A stretch of DNA of 41,226 nucleotides from Bacteriovoracaceae bacterium UBA4573 (GTDB lineage Bacteria; Bdellovibrionota; UBA1018; UBA923), in the NCBI GenBank assembly GCA_002387735.1, contig DGKJ01000066.1:1-41226 (forward strand). The letters are read 5' to 3'. The position numbers and the translations under genes are program-made. Positions 1 through 8,309 of this stretch are shown here, in pieces. How positions within the stretch are numbered: the stretch's first letter is position 1; each line of letters begins with the position of its first letter. Under the pieces are notes generated by a model, which worked only from the letters and a program-made list of their open reading frames with translations, searched no databases and was not told the origin of the DNA.

Positions 1-895
1 GTCGGTGATTCCCATTTTGAGTTTGTGCCCCTAGCGAAGAATGCGTTCTATTTAGGATTGTATCAATAATTTGAAAAAAATGAAGAGGGCGTTCTAATTG
101 GGGCATGTGGCCTGCTTTTTTTACTGGATAGAAATCCAATCGGGACAGCTGGCGGCGAAATTCATTAGCGAGTGAAATAGGAAAAAGCCCGTCACTTTCA
201 CCCCAAATTAAATACACGGGTTGTTGAATCTTCGACAGTTCGTGATTCAAAAAATGGTGGCGCTCAACGGAGTAAACGACTTTGGTGAGTTCGGGACCTT
301 TCATGAATTGGTAAAGTCCCAAGAGCGAGTACGGGTAAAAATAAGCGGGTACTTTGTGCCAAAACAATTTCATCAATCGCCGAAAGTCTTCGTGGTTTCG
401 GATTTCATAGACATCGCGGGTTTTTGCGGCTTCTTCTTCTGACAAAAAGTAACCGGCGGGATTCACTAACACTAAATTATTGATCTGGTTCGGTGCGCGA
501 TTGGCTAGTTTTACAGCCTGCCAGCCCCCAAGGCTATTGCCCACAACGTATTGAATGGGTGATTTCGCAGATTCGGTAATTAGATCTGCAAATTTTTCTG
601 CAACTCTCAATTGTTCGTCAAAGGTTAAGCTGTCGCCTTCAGTAGCGCGGGTGCTAAGGCCCGTATAGCCCGGAAAGTCCAACGAGAAGAGCCGCATTTT
701 TTTGGAATATTTGAGCAGGAAGTGGGTCCAGTTAGAAAAATTATCACCCATTCCGGGCAAGACCAGACAAAGCGGGCCACTTTGATTTCCGCCCTCGATG
801 TAATGAACATCGCTGCCTAGATGCTTGAACTGTCGAAGATTAAAACCACCAGCCATTAGCGCTCTGTGCGCCGCGCGCATGATGAGTCGAGACAT
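1..895 (-). CDS. Alpha/beta hydrolase, C-terminus cut by window edge
   Basis: The reading frame runs without a stop from ATG at 895 to the left edge (298 codons seen). It has the full alpha/beta-hydrolase layout: an oxyanion-hole region LPGMGDNFSNW near residue 50, a nucleophile elbow GNSLGG with Ser121, an acid in WGESDGLF and a late His in AGHMPQLERP, so the catalytic triad Ser-Asp-His is complete. There is no signal peptide, so it is probably cytoplasmic. The substrate cannot be read from the sequence; the family includes esterases, C-C bond hydrolases and haloalkane dehalogenase relatives. It starts two bases after the stop of the HAD gene upstream, so the two are probably co-transcribed. 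Only a few C-terminal residues should be missing, because the catalytic His is already present. Confidence 0.88.
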   Translation of the reverse strand, partial: MSRLIMRAAHRALMAGGFNLRQFKHLGSDVHYIEGGNQSGPLCLVLPGMGDNFSNWTHFLLKYSKKMRLFSLDFPGYTGLSTRATEGDSLTFDEQLRVAEKFADLITESAKSPIQYVVGNSLGGWQAVKLANRAPNQINNLVLVNPAGYFLSEEEAAKTRDVYEIRNHEDFRRLMKLFWHKVPAYFYPYSLLGLYQFMKGPELTKVVYSVERHHFLNHELSKIQQPVYLIWGESDGLFPISLANEFRRQLSRLDFYPVKKAGHMPQLERPLHFFQIIDTILNRTHSSLGAQTQNGNHR

Positions 896-897
896 GC

Positions 898-1632
898 TCA
901 GAACCCGATCTCTCCAAAACTACTTATGGCGTAAAAATGTGGGCCTGCGAGTTCCATGTGACGAGCGTAGTGACTAAGGAAATGAAAATGAACGGCATCC
1001 GGAAAGGCTTTGATAAACATATCGACATTTGCAGGCTCGTTGTCGAAAGTTGCAATCACGGTTCCTTCGCGGCCAATGGTTTCGATGGACTGTTTTTTGA
1101 AAAGTAAATCATCTTGGCCGTAGGCGGGTTTCAAGCAAAGAGTCACGCCGTGACCTTTAATTGGAAAACCAAATTTTTCGAGCGATTCAATTGTTCCTCG
1201 ACTCATATTGGGTATGTCTCGCCCAGAAAGATAAACGATGTGAACGCCGAGTTTTTTTAAATGCACCACGCACTCTCGGGCGCCCTGGTAGGCTACGTCG
1301 GCCAATACTAGTTCGTCGGTGAAAAAGTGGCGAAACCAATAGGTTTCAACTTCGTGAACAAAGTGCGCAGCTCTTTCGGAATATTTTCCAATCCCTACGT
1401 TGTTTAAAGTTGTTTCGATATTATAGCCAAAGTCCTGGTAACGAAGTTTTTCTAACGCAGGTATGAAATCAGCGTACTGCTCGCGCCAACGCGGGGTAGC
1501 GGCAAAGCGTTTGACGATCTCCATGGTCCGGTAGGTGACGTCAAAAACAGTCCCATCCAAATCGAAGATTGCGACCGGTGCCTTGGTAGTCTCGACCAAA
1601 TGGTCGAGTTTTTTTCTAGCTTCATTTTGCAT
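898..1632 (-). CDS. HAD-superfamily hydrolase
   Basis: This 244-residue protein carries the HAD motif I FDLDGTVFD (nucleophile Asp24, acid/base Asp26). A motif II-like VYLSGRD follows in the middle, and TFDNEPANVD near the end fits the acidic motif IV. These point to a Mg-dependent phosphatase or related phosphotransferase; the substrate is unknown. There is no signal peptide. The ATG at 1632 is preceded by a clear Shine-Dalgarno, AAGGAG with an 8-base spacer, which fixes the start. It is the first gene of a minus-strand pair with the alpha/beta hydrolase and diverges from the secreted protein at 1797. Confidence 0.85.
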   Translation of the reverse strand: MQNEARKKLDHLVETTKAPVAIFDLDGTVFDVTYRTMEIVKRFAATPRWREQYADFIPALEKLRYQDFGYNIETTLNNVGIGKYSERAAHFVHEVETYWFRHFFTDELVLADVAYQGARECVVHLKKLGVHIVYLSGRDIPNMSRGTIESLEKFGFPIKGHGVTLCLKPAYGQDDLLFKKQSIETIGREGTVIATFDNEPANVDMFIKAFPDAVHFHFLSHYARHMELAGPHFYAISSFGEIGF

Positions 1633-1704
1633 AAGTAGGGCTCCTTAAAGCACGGCGAGCGGGCATTTGTCCATTTCGAGTTCGATGCAATTTGCCACGC
1701 CTAA

Positions 1705-1730
1705 CGCGCGCCGTCTTTTCAAAGCGCGCG
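1705..1730. repeat. GC-rich inverted repeat in divergent intergenic region
   Basis: CGCGCGC at 1705-1711 pairs with GCGCGCG at 1724-1730 around a 12-base loop. It lies midway between the divergent starts at 1632 and 1797. It could be an operator or a leader hairpin, but nothing in the sequence decides between these, and low-complexity CG strings form such pairs by chance. Confidence 0.35.
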
Positions 1731-1796
1731 GGTCTAGGTAGCCAAATATTAAGTGTTAGCTTTGGAAGGCTTCGCTCATCTGTCAGGGAGGGTGCT

Positions 1797-3503
1797 ATGG
1801 GCAAATGTTCGTACAAGGGGACTGGTCTTTTCTTATTCTGGGCGTTCGTCTTTGCCTTTCCCTTCTTCGCCCATGCGGCGCCGAGCCGAATTGAAGTATT
1901 TCGCAGCGATAAACTAAAAACCATCGTCTACAAAGATAATACGGAAGCCAACGTATTTTACTACCTGCCGCCGATACGCTTTTTAGAAAAAGACGACGGA
2001 TCGCCCGTGATCTACAAAATGGAGCGGCCCGATAGCAGCGTCGATTACATTTTTTACATCATTCCTTATTGGACCGACGAGTTAGACGAACTTTTGCGAG
2101 GCGAAATTCCGGGTTTCACTAAGCAGCGCCAGCTTCGGCCTCTGACGGTCACTCAACTGGGGATCAAGGTTGAACAATTCAATTACATGTACGTAGGTGA
2201 TCGATTGGCCGACGAACAATACCTTAACACCGAACACATGGTTAGAGTCACGGTTCCACCGAGTGAAGTAGCAGCTTTTGAGTTTTTTTTAACCAATCCT
2301 CCTGGGATTCAGGTCAAGATCATGTTCTCTTTCGAAGCCGAAAAAATGGACAAGTACGCCGAATTTAAGCTTACCCATAAAGAGGTTTACGACGCGATTA
2401 CCCATGGGGGAGCCGGGCGCTACAAGTTTTCTCGGGCCGAAATTTCTTCGTCGTTGACCGATTATATTTCAAAAAAAGAATTTGAAATGAAGTCTAAAGG
2501 AGACATTCAAATTCCAGATGTTATCAACCGTGCGATCGACGAATGTTTTACGCCAGTGCCCAAGGTGGACACACGACGTAGGAGACCGGGGTACCCGAGT
2601 TATCCCAGCTATGATCCGGGTGGGTATGGTGGCGGCGGAGTAGGAATTCCTTATTACCTTGGTGGGCCAGTAAGCGTAGCGCCGGAATCTCTGGAACAAG
2701 GAGACGCCCGAATCGCTCGCGCTTATTTAATGCTGTTGGAGCGTGAGGAACCAAAATATTTAATTTCGGGACCATCCATTCCGGGAGGCGGAGTTGTAAC
2801 GTCAGACGACCCTTTTGGGCCGTCTTCTGTGATTCCAACTCCTCCGCCATCCGGGCCATTTCCAACAAATCGGCCTAGTCCATGGAATCCGGGCGGGCGC
2901 GAACAGACTTCAATTGAATACGTATTTAAAAAAGAAATCGTGAATTCGACTAAAGTTTTTTATTATTCCAACCAGCACTTCATCGATACCAGTGTAACCG
3001 CTGCAGTGAAGGTGAATCTTTCGAATAAGCCACAGGATCAGGTCTCGAAACCTCGAGTGGTTGATATCGTAAAAATGACGGCTGTTGTTGAAGCCACGGC
3101 TACGACGGACAATCCGCTGAAGCCAGGAATTACGGTGAAGTCTGGAGAACAGTATGTTCTTCAGTCCGCGTTTTCGTTGTGGGCAGAAAGTTATTACGCG
3201 GATTACGTTCGAAAGCCGTTTCCCTGGAATGCGTCGTGGGAAAGTCCCGACCCTGATCTTTATTATCGGGTGGGCGAAGGTCCTTGGACTCCGGTCAATG
3301 GTCGTGCTCTGATTGAGTCTGACTCGCTCTACAAAGGGGAACTACAGTTTTATATAGATAAAGCTAAGGTCTGGAGCAAGATCAGCAAAGACTATCGCGA
3401 GCGGAAATACGCGGGCTTTAAGCGTGCGATATTCACCTACGGCAGAACTTTTCCGCAGTTCCAAGTTACCGTAACGGGTCGAAAAATCGAACTGCGAGAC
3501 TAG
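1797..3503 (+). CDS. Exported Gly/Pro-rich protein of unknown function
   Basis: I do not recognise this 568-residue protein. The frame is open from 1692, but I chose ATG 1797 because AGGGAGG lies just upstream and a clean Sec signal peptide follows: a basic start (GKCSYKG), a hydrophobic core FLFWAFVFAFPFF and an AHAA cleavage site. The mature N-terminal part (to about residue 255) looks like mixed alpha/beta globular sequence. Residues 260-292 are rich in Pro, Tyr and Gly, and 325-370 in Pro, Gly and Ser, suggesting flexible linkers. A C-terminal domain of about 200 residues (EYVFKKEIVNSTKVFYYS onward) is rich in aromatic and beta-branched residues. There are no membrane helices after the signal, so it is probably periplasmic or surface exposed. 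It converges on the lipoprotein gene downstream. Confidence 0.8.
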   Translation: MGKCSYKGTGLFLFWAFVFAFPFFAHAAPSRIEVFRSDKLKTIVYKDNTEANVFYYLPPIRFLEKDDGSPVIYKMERPDSSVDYIFYIIPYWTDELDELLRGEIPGFTKQRQLRPLTVTQLGIKVEQFNYMYVGDRLADEQYLNTEHMVRVTVPPSEVAAFEFFLTNPPGIQVKIMFSFEAEKMDKYAEFKLTHKEVYDAITHGGAGRYKFSRAEISSSLTDYISKKEFEMKSKGDIQIPDVINRAIDECFTPVPKVDTRRRRPGYPSYPSYDPGGYGGGGVGIPYYLGGPVSVAPESLEQGDARIARAYLMLLEREEPKYLISGPSIPGGGVVTSDDPFGPSSVIPTPPPSGPFPTNRPSPWNPGGREQTSIEYVFKKEIVNSTKVFYYSNQHFIDTSVTAAVKVNLSNKPQDQVSKPRVVDIVKMTAVVEATATTDNPLKPGITVKSGEQYVLQSAFSLWAESYYADYVRKPFPWNASWESPDPDLYYRVGEGPWTPVNGRALIESDSLYKGELQFYIDKAKVWSKISKDYRERKYAGFKRAIFTYGRTFPQFQVTVTGRKIELRD

Positions 3504-3521
3504 CCTTAGATCGCAGTACTA

Positions 3522-5213
3522 TTATTGGGCTTTGGTTGTTTTACTAATGATCTGACTATACGAGCGACCACCGTTGGCGTCGATCGACACGCTTTGAAAG
3601 TAATAAGTCGTGCCAGGTTCTAGTCCCATAAGTGTAAGTTCATGGGTTTCAGTGAGCGCGTTATTTACTTCAGACGCGTTTCCTAACTGCGGAGTTGTGC
3701 CCCAATACACTTGGCTCGTAGAAGCGTGACCCGGCGTGTACCAAAGCAGGTACGCGGAGTTGCTTGACGTCGCTGCGTCGAATCCAAAAGTATTGAAATC
3801 AGATTGTCCGCCCGGTGTCGGAGTAGGACTAGGAACTGGCGAAGCGCTAGGCTCTGGAGTTGCGGTTGGAGCGGGCGAAGGAGCAGGCGAAGCGCTAGGC
3901 TCTGGAGTTGCGGTTGGAGCAGGCGAAGGTGCTGGCGAAGCACTGGGCTCTGGAGTTGCGGTTGGAGCAGGCGAAGGTGCTGGCGAAGCACTAGGCTCTG
4001 GAGTTGCGGTTGGAGCTGGCGAAGCACTAGGCTCTGGGGTTGCGCTTGGAGCAGGCGACGGTGTAGGCGACGGCACTTGTTTTAGGCAGTAATTTATATC
4101 AATCACTGAAAGTGCGTCACCCGCATCTTCAATATGTACTTCGTTAGAATCGGCGTTGTAACTATATTCTGAGTTTTGCCCGTCGACTTCTACGCGAAGA
4201 GTAGAAATGTCGACATTTGTTCGTGCAAGCGTGAAGTCGGTGTAGAGGTTCAGTTTAATCGTCGTAAGGTTGCCGATTTCTGCTAATCCCTGCGAGTATT
4301 GACCGTCTGCCATATCAACACTTACGCCGTGGGCAGTTTTAACTATATCGTCGATACCGTAGCCGAATTCATTTTCATCACCCTTAGGAACGGTCTTTAG
4401 ATTGTTGTAGTAAATGCCGCCTACCAAATATGGACGGTCGCCTTGAAAAGCTTTTAATTTTGCAAGGAGGCTAGCCGTTGTCACGCCGCTGCAGTCGCGT
4501 TTTTTAGAAGCAGCTTCACCGCCGCTTGGGTCTGGAACTGGTTTTACGCCTACAGGATATTCGGCGCAGATATCGTTTTCATCAGTGACAAAAATCACAG
4601 CTAGGGCCGCATCATCACGAAAAAATCCCTTTGCTCTGCTCGACTGTGCTTTACCGTGTTCCAGTCCGTACATGAAAGAGTAACTCATGATTTCACCACC
4701 ATCACTGTGGTGATCCATTGGTTGGTTCATGAGGTTCATCTTTAGCATTGCTCTCAATTCATCGAGTGAGAGTTCGGCAGATTTCAAAACGTGTTTACTA
4801 TTTTTATGTTTGTAAATTGCTCCACTGTGATTGGAATTACTTCCGTGGCCCAACATCACGGCAATTTGAAAGTCTACATGTTCCGGAAGAGCTAATACGA
4901 ACGCATCGATGCCATCAGCAATTTTTCCGCGTTCAGCATCGAGAGACCCCGATGTGTCAGTCACAAATAATAGATCTAATTTATTCGTACGCTCTGCGTG
5001 TGGTTGAACAAATCGTTCGTTGAAGCAGGAAGGTTGTACATCGGGTGCTTCGACTTCTTTTGGTTCGTCGGAATTGGCCAACGCCTTATCGAGCGCGCCT
5101 TGTTGTTCAGGTGTCGGTACACAGGCGGCACTATATAGACATGCGATCATACCAAACGCAGCGATTGCAGTTCTCTTGGCAGCGGGAAGAGTGGTGAGTT
5201 TTTTGGTCTGCAC
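3522..5213 (-). CDS. Lipoprotein with von Willebrand A-like domain, repeat linker and fibronectin III-like end
   Basis: The GTG start at 5213 follows an AAGGA Shine-Dalgarno. The signal peptide ends in a lipobox YSAAC with Cys31, so the protein should be lipid anchored. A von Willebrand A-like domain begins near residue 79: FVTDTSGSLD holds the metal-site pattern DxSxS (Asp86, Ser88, Ser90), and FVTDENDICAEYP fits a later acidic strand. A linker of Pro-Ala-Thr-Glu-Ser repeats follows (roughly residues 380-465), then a fibronectin III-like module to residue 563 (YLLWYTPG, LEPGTTYYFQSVS). The architecture suggests an envelope adhesion or scaffolding protein projecting a ligand-binding module through a flexible stalk. 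The ligand is unknown. It is transcribed alone, divergent from the 5491 gene. Confidence 0.85.
   Translation of the reverse strand: MQTKKLTTLPAAKRTAIAAFGMIACLYSAACVPTPEQQGALDKALANSDEPKEVEAPDVQPSCFNERFVQPHAERTNKLDLLFVTDTSGSLDAERGKIADGIDAFVLALPEHVDFQIAVMLGHGSNSNHSGAIYKHKNSKHVLKSAELSLDELRAMLKMNLMNQPMDHHSDGGEIMSYSFMYGLEHGKAQSSRAKGFFRDDAALAVIFVTDENDICAEYPVGVKPVPDPSGGEAASKKRDCSGVTTASLLAKLKAFQGDRPYLVGGIYYNNLKTVPKGDENEFGYGIDDIVKTAHGVSVDMADGQYSQGLAEIGNLTTIKLNLYTDFTLARTNVDISTLRVEVDGQNSEYSYNADSNEVHIEDAGDALSVIDINYCLKQVPSPTPSPAPSATPEPSASPAPTATPEPSASPAPSPAPTATPEPSASPAPSPAPTATPEPSASPAPSPAPTATPEPSASPVPSPTPTPGGQSDFNTFGFDAATSSNSAYLLWYTPGHASTSQVYWGTTPQLGNASEVNNALTETHELTLMGLEPGTTYYFQSVSIDANGGRSYSQIISKTTKAQ
3838..4065. 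repeat. 48-bp tandem repeat inside the lipoprotein gene
   Basis: Three full 48-bp units start at 3838, 3886 and 3934. A 36-bp unit starts at 3982 (12 bases shorter) and a more diverged full unit at 4018. Each encodes the 16-residue unit ATPEPSASPAPSPAPT on the minus strand. All lengths are multiples of three, so copy-number change keeps the frame and would only alter stalk length. The near identity of units 1-3 suggests recent duplication by slippage or unequal recombination. Confidence 0.92.
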
Positions 5214-5305
5214 TGGGCACCGTCCTTCTTGAATTTACTAAAATCATTTTACGCTTTGTGTTAAGAAAAACAAACAATTTCAGTATTGTATTTAAGTGCC
5301 TGATT

Positions 5306-5333
5306 TTTATGAAAAAAAAATTACCAGTGTCAA
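5306..5333 (-). promoter_or_regulatory. Sigma70-like promoter for the lipoprotein gene
   Basis: Read on the minus strand, TTGACA (5333-5328) is followed after 16 bases by CATAAA (5311-5306). The -35 matches consensus fully and the -10 at four of six positions, with a T-rich spacer. It lies about 93 bases before the GTG start at 5213. Confidence 0.5.
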
Positions 5334-5416
5334 AGATTTAGTCATTTTCGGAGAAGCTCACTGGATTAGAAGAGAAGGGGAAATGAATTCTGAACAAAAA
5401 TAGTCAAGATACATGC

Positions 5417-5445
5417 TTGACGGCGGTCCTTCTTCCATGTAAAAG
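5417..5445 (+). promoter_or_regulatory. Possible promoter for the 5491 gene
   Basis: TTGACG (5417-5422), a 17-base spacer and TAAAAG (5440-5445) lie 46 bases before the ATG at 5491. The -35 is good (5/6) and the -10 moderate (4/6). With the opposing promoter at 5306-5333 it accounts for most of the 277-base divergent intergenic region. Confidence 0.4.
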
Positions 5446-5490
5446 CGGGTCAAACAAATTTCGCATAACAGCGAAGGAGGGAAACAAGAA

Positions 5491-6369
5491 ATGAAAACTA
5501 TGAATAAAAGTATTGCATTAGGTTTGTTGGCAGCTGTGTTTGGGGCACAAGCTATTGCTGCTCCAGGCGCGCTTCAAGTGCGTGAAAGAACACGCGACAT
5601 CGTGAAAGATCGTGAAGTAGGTCGAACTGGTCGTAGCGGCAAAGACGCTGTACGCGCCAACGAGCGAAACACGAACACAGGTTTGACTGTAGGTTCGACA
5701 GCTCGCGATGCTAAAGGCATCGACGCATCGGCTGCTCTCCAAAAAATGGGGACCACTGGTGAAGCTGTTCGCACTTCGGCAGTAGGCGCTGCGAAAGACG
5801 CGCTTGCAGTTGAAAAAACTCCAGCTCTCGATGCTCAAGAAAAAGCTTCGGTAAAACGCGACATCACCACAGTTCGCCGAGAACTCGGTAACGAAGTTGC
5901 GGATCACCTGACTTCTCTTGAAGGTTCGGTAAAAGCTGACGGCTTGCTCTTGATGAAGGGCTTGACGGAAGTTCCAGCTTCGGTTGCTCCACGTGAGCAA
6001 ATCAAAGAAATGGTGAACGAAATCGTAGCTTACCAAAAAGCGACGGGCGTATGGCCAATTCACACTCAAGCGTTTGTTGCAGCTTGCAGCAAAGAACTTG
6101 ATGCTGGTTCCTACGCTACTCTTCTGAACATTTTCCGTGGCGCACGTAGCGGTGAAGACATTCTCGCTAACATGGGCGAAAACAACGGTATGTTTGGAAC
6201 TGGCCGCATCAGCGCTGAGCGAAAACTCATTGCTCTTGATGGAATCATGACCAACGACAAGCTTGAAAAAACGGGCGCTACAAAATGTAAAATCATGCCT
6301 GCTGGCAAGATTTTGCAAACGGCTAAGGGTGTAAATCCAGCCATTGCTAAGCTCGTAGGGATCTTATAA
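5491..6369 (+). CDS. Exported protein of unknown function (292 aa)
   Basis: I do not recognise this protein. The ATG at 5491 follows a strong Shine-Dalgarno (AAGGAGGG, about 10 bases away). A Sec signal peptide is clear (KSIALGLLAAVFGAQAIAA), leaving a mature protein of about 268 residues with no further membrane segment. The first third is highly charged and rich in Arg, Asp, Ala and Thr (VRERTRDIVKDREVGRTGR), probably flexible. The middle looks helical (AQEKASVKRDITTVRRELG). Two Cys (in FVAACSKE and TKCKIMP) could form a disulfide. The strong ribosome site, own promoter and strong terminator at 6439-6472 suggest a well-expressed monocistronic gene. It heads the block of unknown envelope genes. 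Confidence 0.82.
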   Translation: MKTMNKSIALGLLAAVFGAQAIAAPGALQVRERTRDIVKDREVGRTGRSGKDAVRANERNTNTGLTVGSTARDAKGIDASAALQKMGTTGEAVRTSAVGAAKDALAVEKTPALDAQEKASVKRDITTVRRELGNEVADHLTSLEGSVKADGLLLMKGLTEVPASVAPREQIKEMVNEIVAYQKATGVWPIHTQAFVAACSKELDAGSYATLLNIFRGARSGEDILANMGENNGMFGTGRISAERKLIALDGIMTNDKLEKTGATKCKIMPAGKILQTAKGVNPAIAKLVGIL

Positions 6370-6397
6370 GTCCCGCCCAATTAGGGGTTTAGGGGAA

Positions 6398-6415
6398 TAT
6401 TGTTAAATCACAATA
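6398..6415. repeat. Inverted repeat just after the 5491 gene
   Basis: TATTGT (6398-6403) and ACAATA (6410-6415) form a perfect 6-bp inverted repeat with a 6-base AT-rich centre. It lies 28 bases after the stop codon and before the terminator. It could be an mRNA 3'-end structure or a protein-binding site; the sequence does not decide. Confidence 0.4.
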
Positions 6416-6438
6416 CCTCTTTTGTTGTTATGCAAAGA

Positions 6439-6472
6439 CCCTGGAGAGCGAAAGCTCTCTGGGGTTTTTTTT
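6439..6472 (+). terminator. Intrinsic terminator of the 5491 gene
   Basis: An 11-bp stem (CCCTGGAGAGC against GCTCTCTGGGG, two G-U pairs) closes a GAAA tetraloop and is followed directly by eight T. This is a textbook rho-independent terminator, 70 bases after the stop of the exported-protein gene. Confidence 0.93.
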
Positions 6473-6485
6473 CGTCCATAGGAGT

Positions 6486-6506
6486 ACCCGAGAGGTGGTC
6501 TCGGGT
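6486..6506 (+). other. Perfect hairpin in intergenic region
   Basis: ACCCGAGA and TCTCGGGT form a perfect 8-bp stem around GGTGG. A short T run (6512-6516) follows five bases later, so this may be a second, weaker terminator or part of a structured leader of the next gene. Confidence 0.5.
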
Positions 6507-6543
6507 TTGCATTTTTACCGGGAAAGGCCGGGTGTACCCAGAT

Positions 6544-6563
6544 TCTAGGGCGTGAGCCCTAGA
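6544..6563 (+). other. Perfect hairpin upstream of the 6633 gene
   Basis: TCTAGGGC and GCCCTAGA form a perfect 8-bp stem around a GTGA tetraloop, with no T run after it. It lies 70 bases before the chosen start of the next gene. TTGACA at 6581-6586 just after it matches a -35 box, but I see no convincing -10 partner. Confidence 0.5.
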
Positions 6564-6632
6564 TGGAGCTGTCTAACAAATTGACAGTTGCACCAGGTGT
6601 TTCCATGTGACTTGAAAGGTTTTGGCGTTTTT

Positions 6633-8309
6633 ATGAGACAGTTTTTAAGTGCTCGCAAGTCCCGACCGGAAGCCCTTACAAAAGCCCAATCTCACACAAC
6701 CTCTGCCGTGATCCGTGGAATCACAATCGTTCTGGCCCTGTCGTTTGGCGTACAAACCGCGCTCGCTCGTGGCACCCGAAAAACCAAGACCCCTCCTAAT
6801 AACGTTTCGGTAGTCGCGCTTCCTGAGATTACGCCGGCGCCAAAGGTTGCCACCCCAAAGCCTGAAGCTGAAGCTAAATACAAGAAAACCAAATACGACG
6901 AAGAGCTACTCGATAAACATTCGGTGATTATCATTGAGCGGCATGCCGAGCCGAGCAATGCGACCGAATACACCCAGGAAGAGTTCGCAAAAATGGTAGC
7001 GAACAAAGAACTGCCTCGTCTGGAATACCACTTCGACCTCCGCGCAATTTACGAAGACCGTGATGCGCTGGCCGTGGCTATGGGTCTGATGGAAGACGAT
7101 GGTTCGGTTAAATTTAAAAAATGTAAAAGCTTTCGCAAAAACCGCGATGGCGAAATGGTACCGTGCGGATATTTCTATACCGCATGGCGCATTGAGCCCG
7201 GTAAAGAACCGGTGAGTCTCGCCGGCAAGCGCGGCGGTTATTCGTTCGACGAGTTTTCCCAGGCTTTGGGCGTGGGAGCTAAAAATATCGACGATTACTA
7301 CAACAAGGAATACGGCATCAGTCGTACAAACTTGAAGTGGGCAGTCGGCGGCACTCTGGGAGCCTTAGGAGCTGGTGCGTGGATTTGGCGCTACAAAGCT
7401 TGGGCTCGTAAGATCGACGCTTGGAGGGAAGCTGGCAAAACTGACAAACAGCTCTGGGCCGGTGCGAGATTGATGCAGGGTTGGGCTTCGTGGTTTGTGG
7501 GTCATGATCGAAAAGTACTAGGCAAAACGGCCTTTGGTCGCGGTGCTAAGAAGGTTGGCTTTTTTATAAAAGACAAGATGATGTTTACGATCGGTGCTCA
7601 CATGTACATTTGTACTTTTACCGGTCACAATGCGGCGTCGAACGTGACTTCAAATAGCATTGCATCTTATCAGTGCGGCTTGCTCGGAATGCCTTGGGTC
7701 CCGTCGTTTGGTGAAATGATTTTGGGCGGTCTCTTTAAAAACGATGACGGCATCGCAAAGGTAGGCGGTTGGCTTGATAATCGAGCTACTCGTGCTATCG
7801 GCGAAATGGGTTTTATCACCGGAAAAATGGCGGAAACTCAGTGTCTCCTAGGAGCGCTGCTTCCGAAAGAAAGCGATGCTGCTTTTTCGTGCGGTAATGA
7901 CGCAGCATTAAAGGCCAACGAAAAATTTAGCATGAAAGCGGCGTTGGCAGAATCAAGCCAAGAACTGGAAGATATCGAGCTCGAAGAAGACGACGCCGAC
8001 ATTGAGGCGTTTGAAGCCTACGAAAAGCGCATGGACGAAGAACGGGAACGTATGCGCAAAAAAATCGAACAAGAAAAGTGGCTTGGTCAACAGCAGCTCG
8101 CCATTGCGACGGTGATGGCCGACGTGATCGACCCACAACATGCAGAACGAGGTATCGATTTCGAGCAAAAAGCGGTGAAACGATTCTTTTCAATTAAGTT
8201 TTCTAAAAATCCAAAAAAGGGAATCGTGACGACGCCGGGAACTCGTTACCAGCCAAAGTACGAAGACATACGTGCAAAGGCTGAAAGTGACGAAGAGCAA
8301 CGGCCGTAA
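6633..8309 (+). CDS. Exported/membrane protein of unknown function (558 aa)
   Basis: I do not recognise this protein. The frame is open from a TTG at 6588, but ATG 6633 gives a better export signal: a basic start, then GITIVLALSFGVQTALA. No strong Shine-Dalgarno supports either, so the start is uncertain. Residues 234-254 (WAVGGTLGALGAGAWIW) form one likely membrane helix, followed by a basic, Trp-rich stretch (RYKAWARKIDAWREAGK). Several Cys occur after the signal (CKSFRK, PCGYFY, YICTFTG, YQCGLL, TQCLLG, SCGND), which would fit periplasmic disulfides. An acidic helix (residues 430-475, LEDIELEEDDADIEAFEAYEKR) is a probable coiled coil. The stop overlaps the next start (TAATG), so it is translationally coupled to the 1474-residue protein and probably works with it. 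Confidence 0.8.
   Translation: MRQFLSARKSRPEALTKAQSHTTSAVIRGITIVLALSFGVQTALARGTRKTKTPPNNVSVVALPEITPAPKVATPKPEAEAKYKKTKYDEELLDKHSVIIIERHAEPSNATEYTQEEFAKMVANKELPRLEYHFDLRAIYEDRDALAVAMGLMEDDGSVKFKKCKSFRKNRDGEMVPCGYFYTAWRIEPGKEPVSLAGKRGGYSFDEFSQALGVGAKNIDDYYNKEYGISRTNLKWAVGGTLGALGAGAWIWRYKAWARKIDAWREAGKTDKQLWAGARLMQGWASWFVGHDRKVLGKTAFGRGAKKVGFFIKDKMMFTIGAHMYICTFTGHNAASNVTSNSIASYQCGLLGMPWVPSFGEMILGGLFKNDDGIAKVGGWLDNRATRAIGEMGFITGKMAETQCLLGALLPKESDAAFSCGNDAALKANEKFSMKAALAESSQELEDIELEEDDADIEAFEAYEKRMDEERERMRKKIEQEKWLGQQQLAIATVMADVIDPQHAERGIDFEQKAVKRFFSIKFSKNPKKGIVTTPGTRYQPKYEDIRAKAESDEEQRP

Noticed and set aside
1692..1796. 35-residue upstream extension of the 568-residue secreted protein
   Set aside because: It would bury the signal peptide, and the ribosome site lies directly before ATG 1797.
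3838..4065. Possible CRISPR array
   Set aside because: Repeats are contiguous with no unique spacers and encode a protein linker; no cas genes are present.
3736..4092. Plus-strand Gly/Ala/Val-rich frame across the tandem repeats
   Set aside because: It is only the complement of the Pro/Ala/Ser linker; in-frame 48-bp repeats keep several frames open. No start signals.
5518..6318. Long antisense open frame (266 codons) on the minus strand opposite the 5491 gene
   Set aside because: It is rich in Ser, Phe, Cys and His with no motif, has no ribosome site, and the plus frame has a ribosome site, signal peptide and terminator. It is a shadow caused by codon bias.
6481..6570. Riboswitch such as GEMM cyclic-di-GMP or a tRNA-like element
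   Set aside because: The hairpins do not carry the conserved core bases of known riboswitches I can recall, and no tRNA anticodon or T-loop sequence is present.
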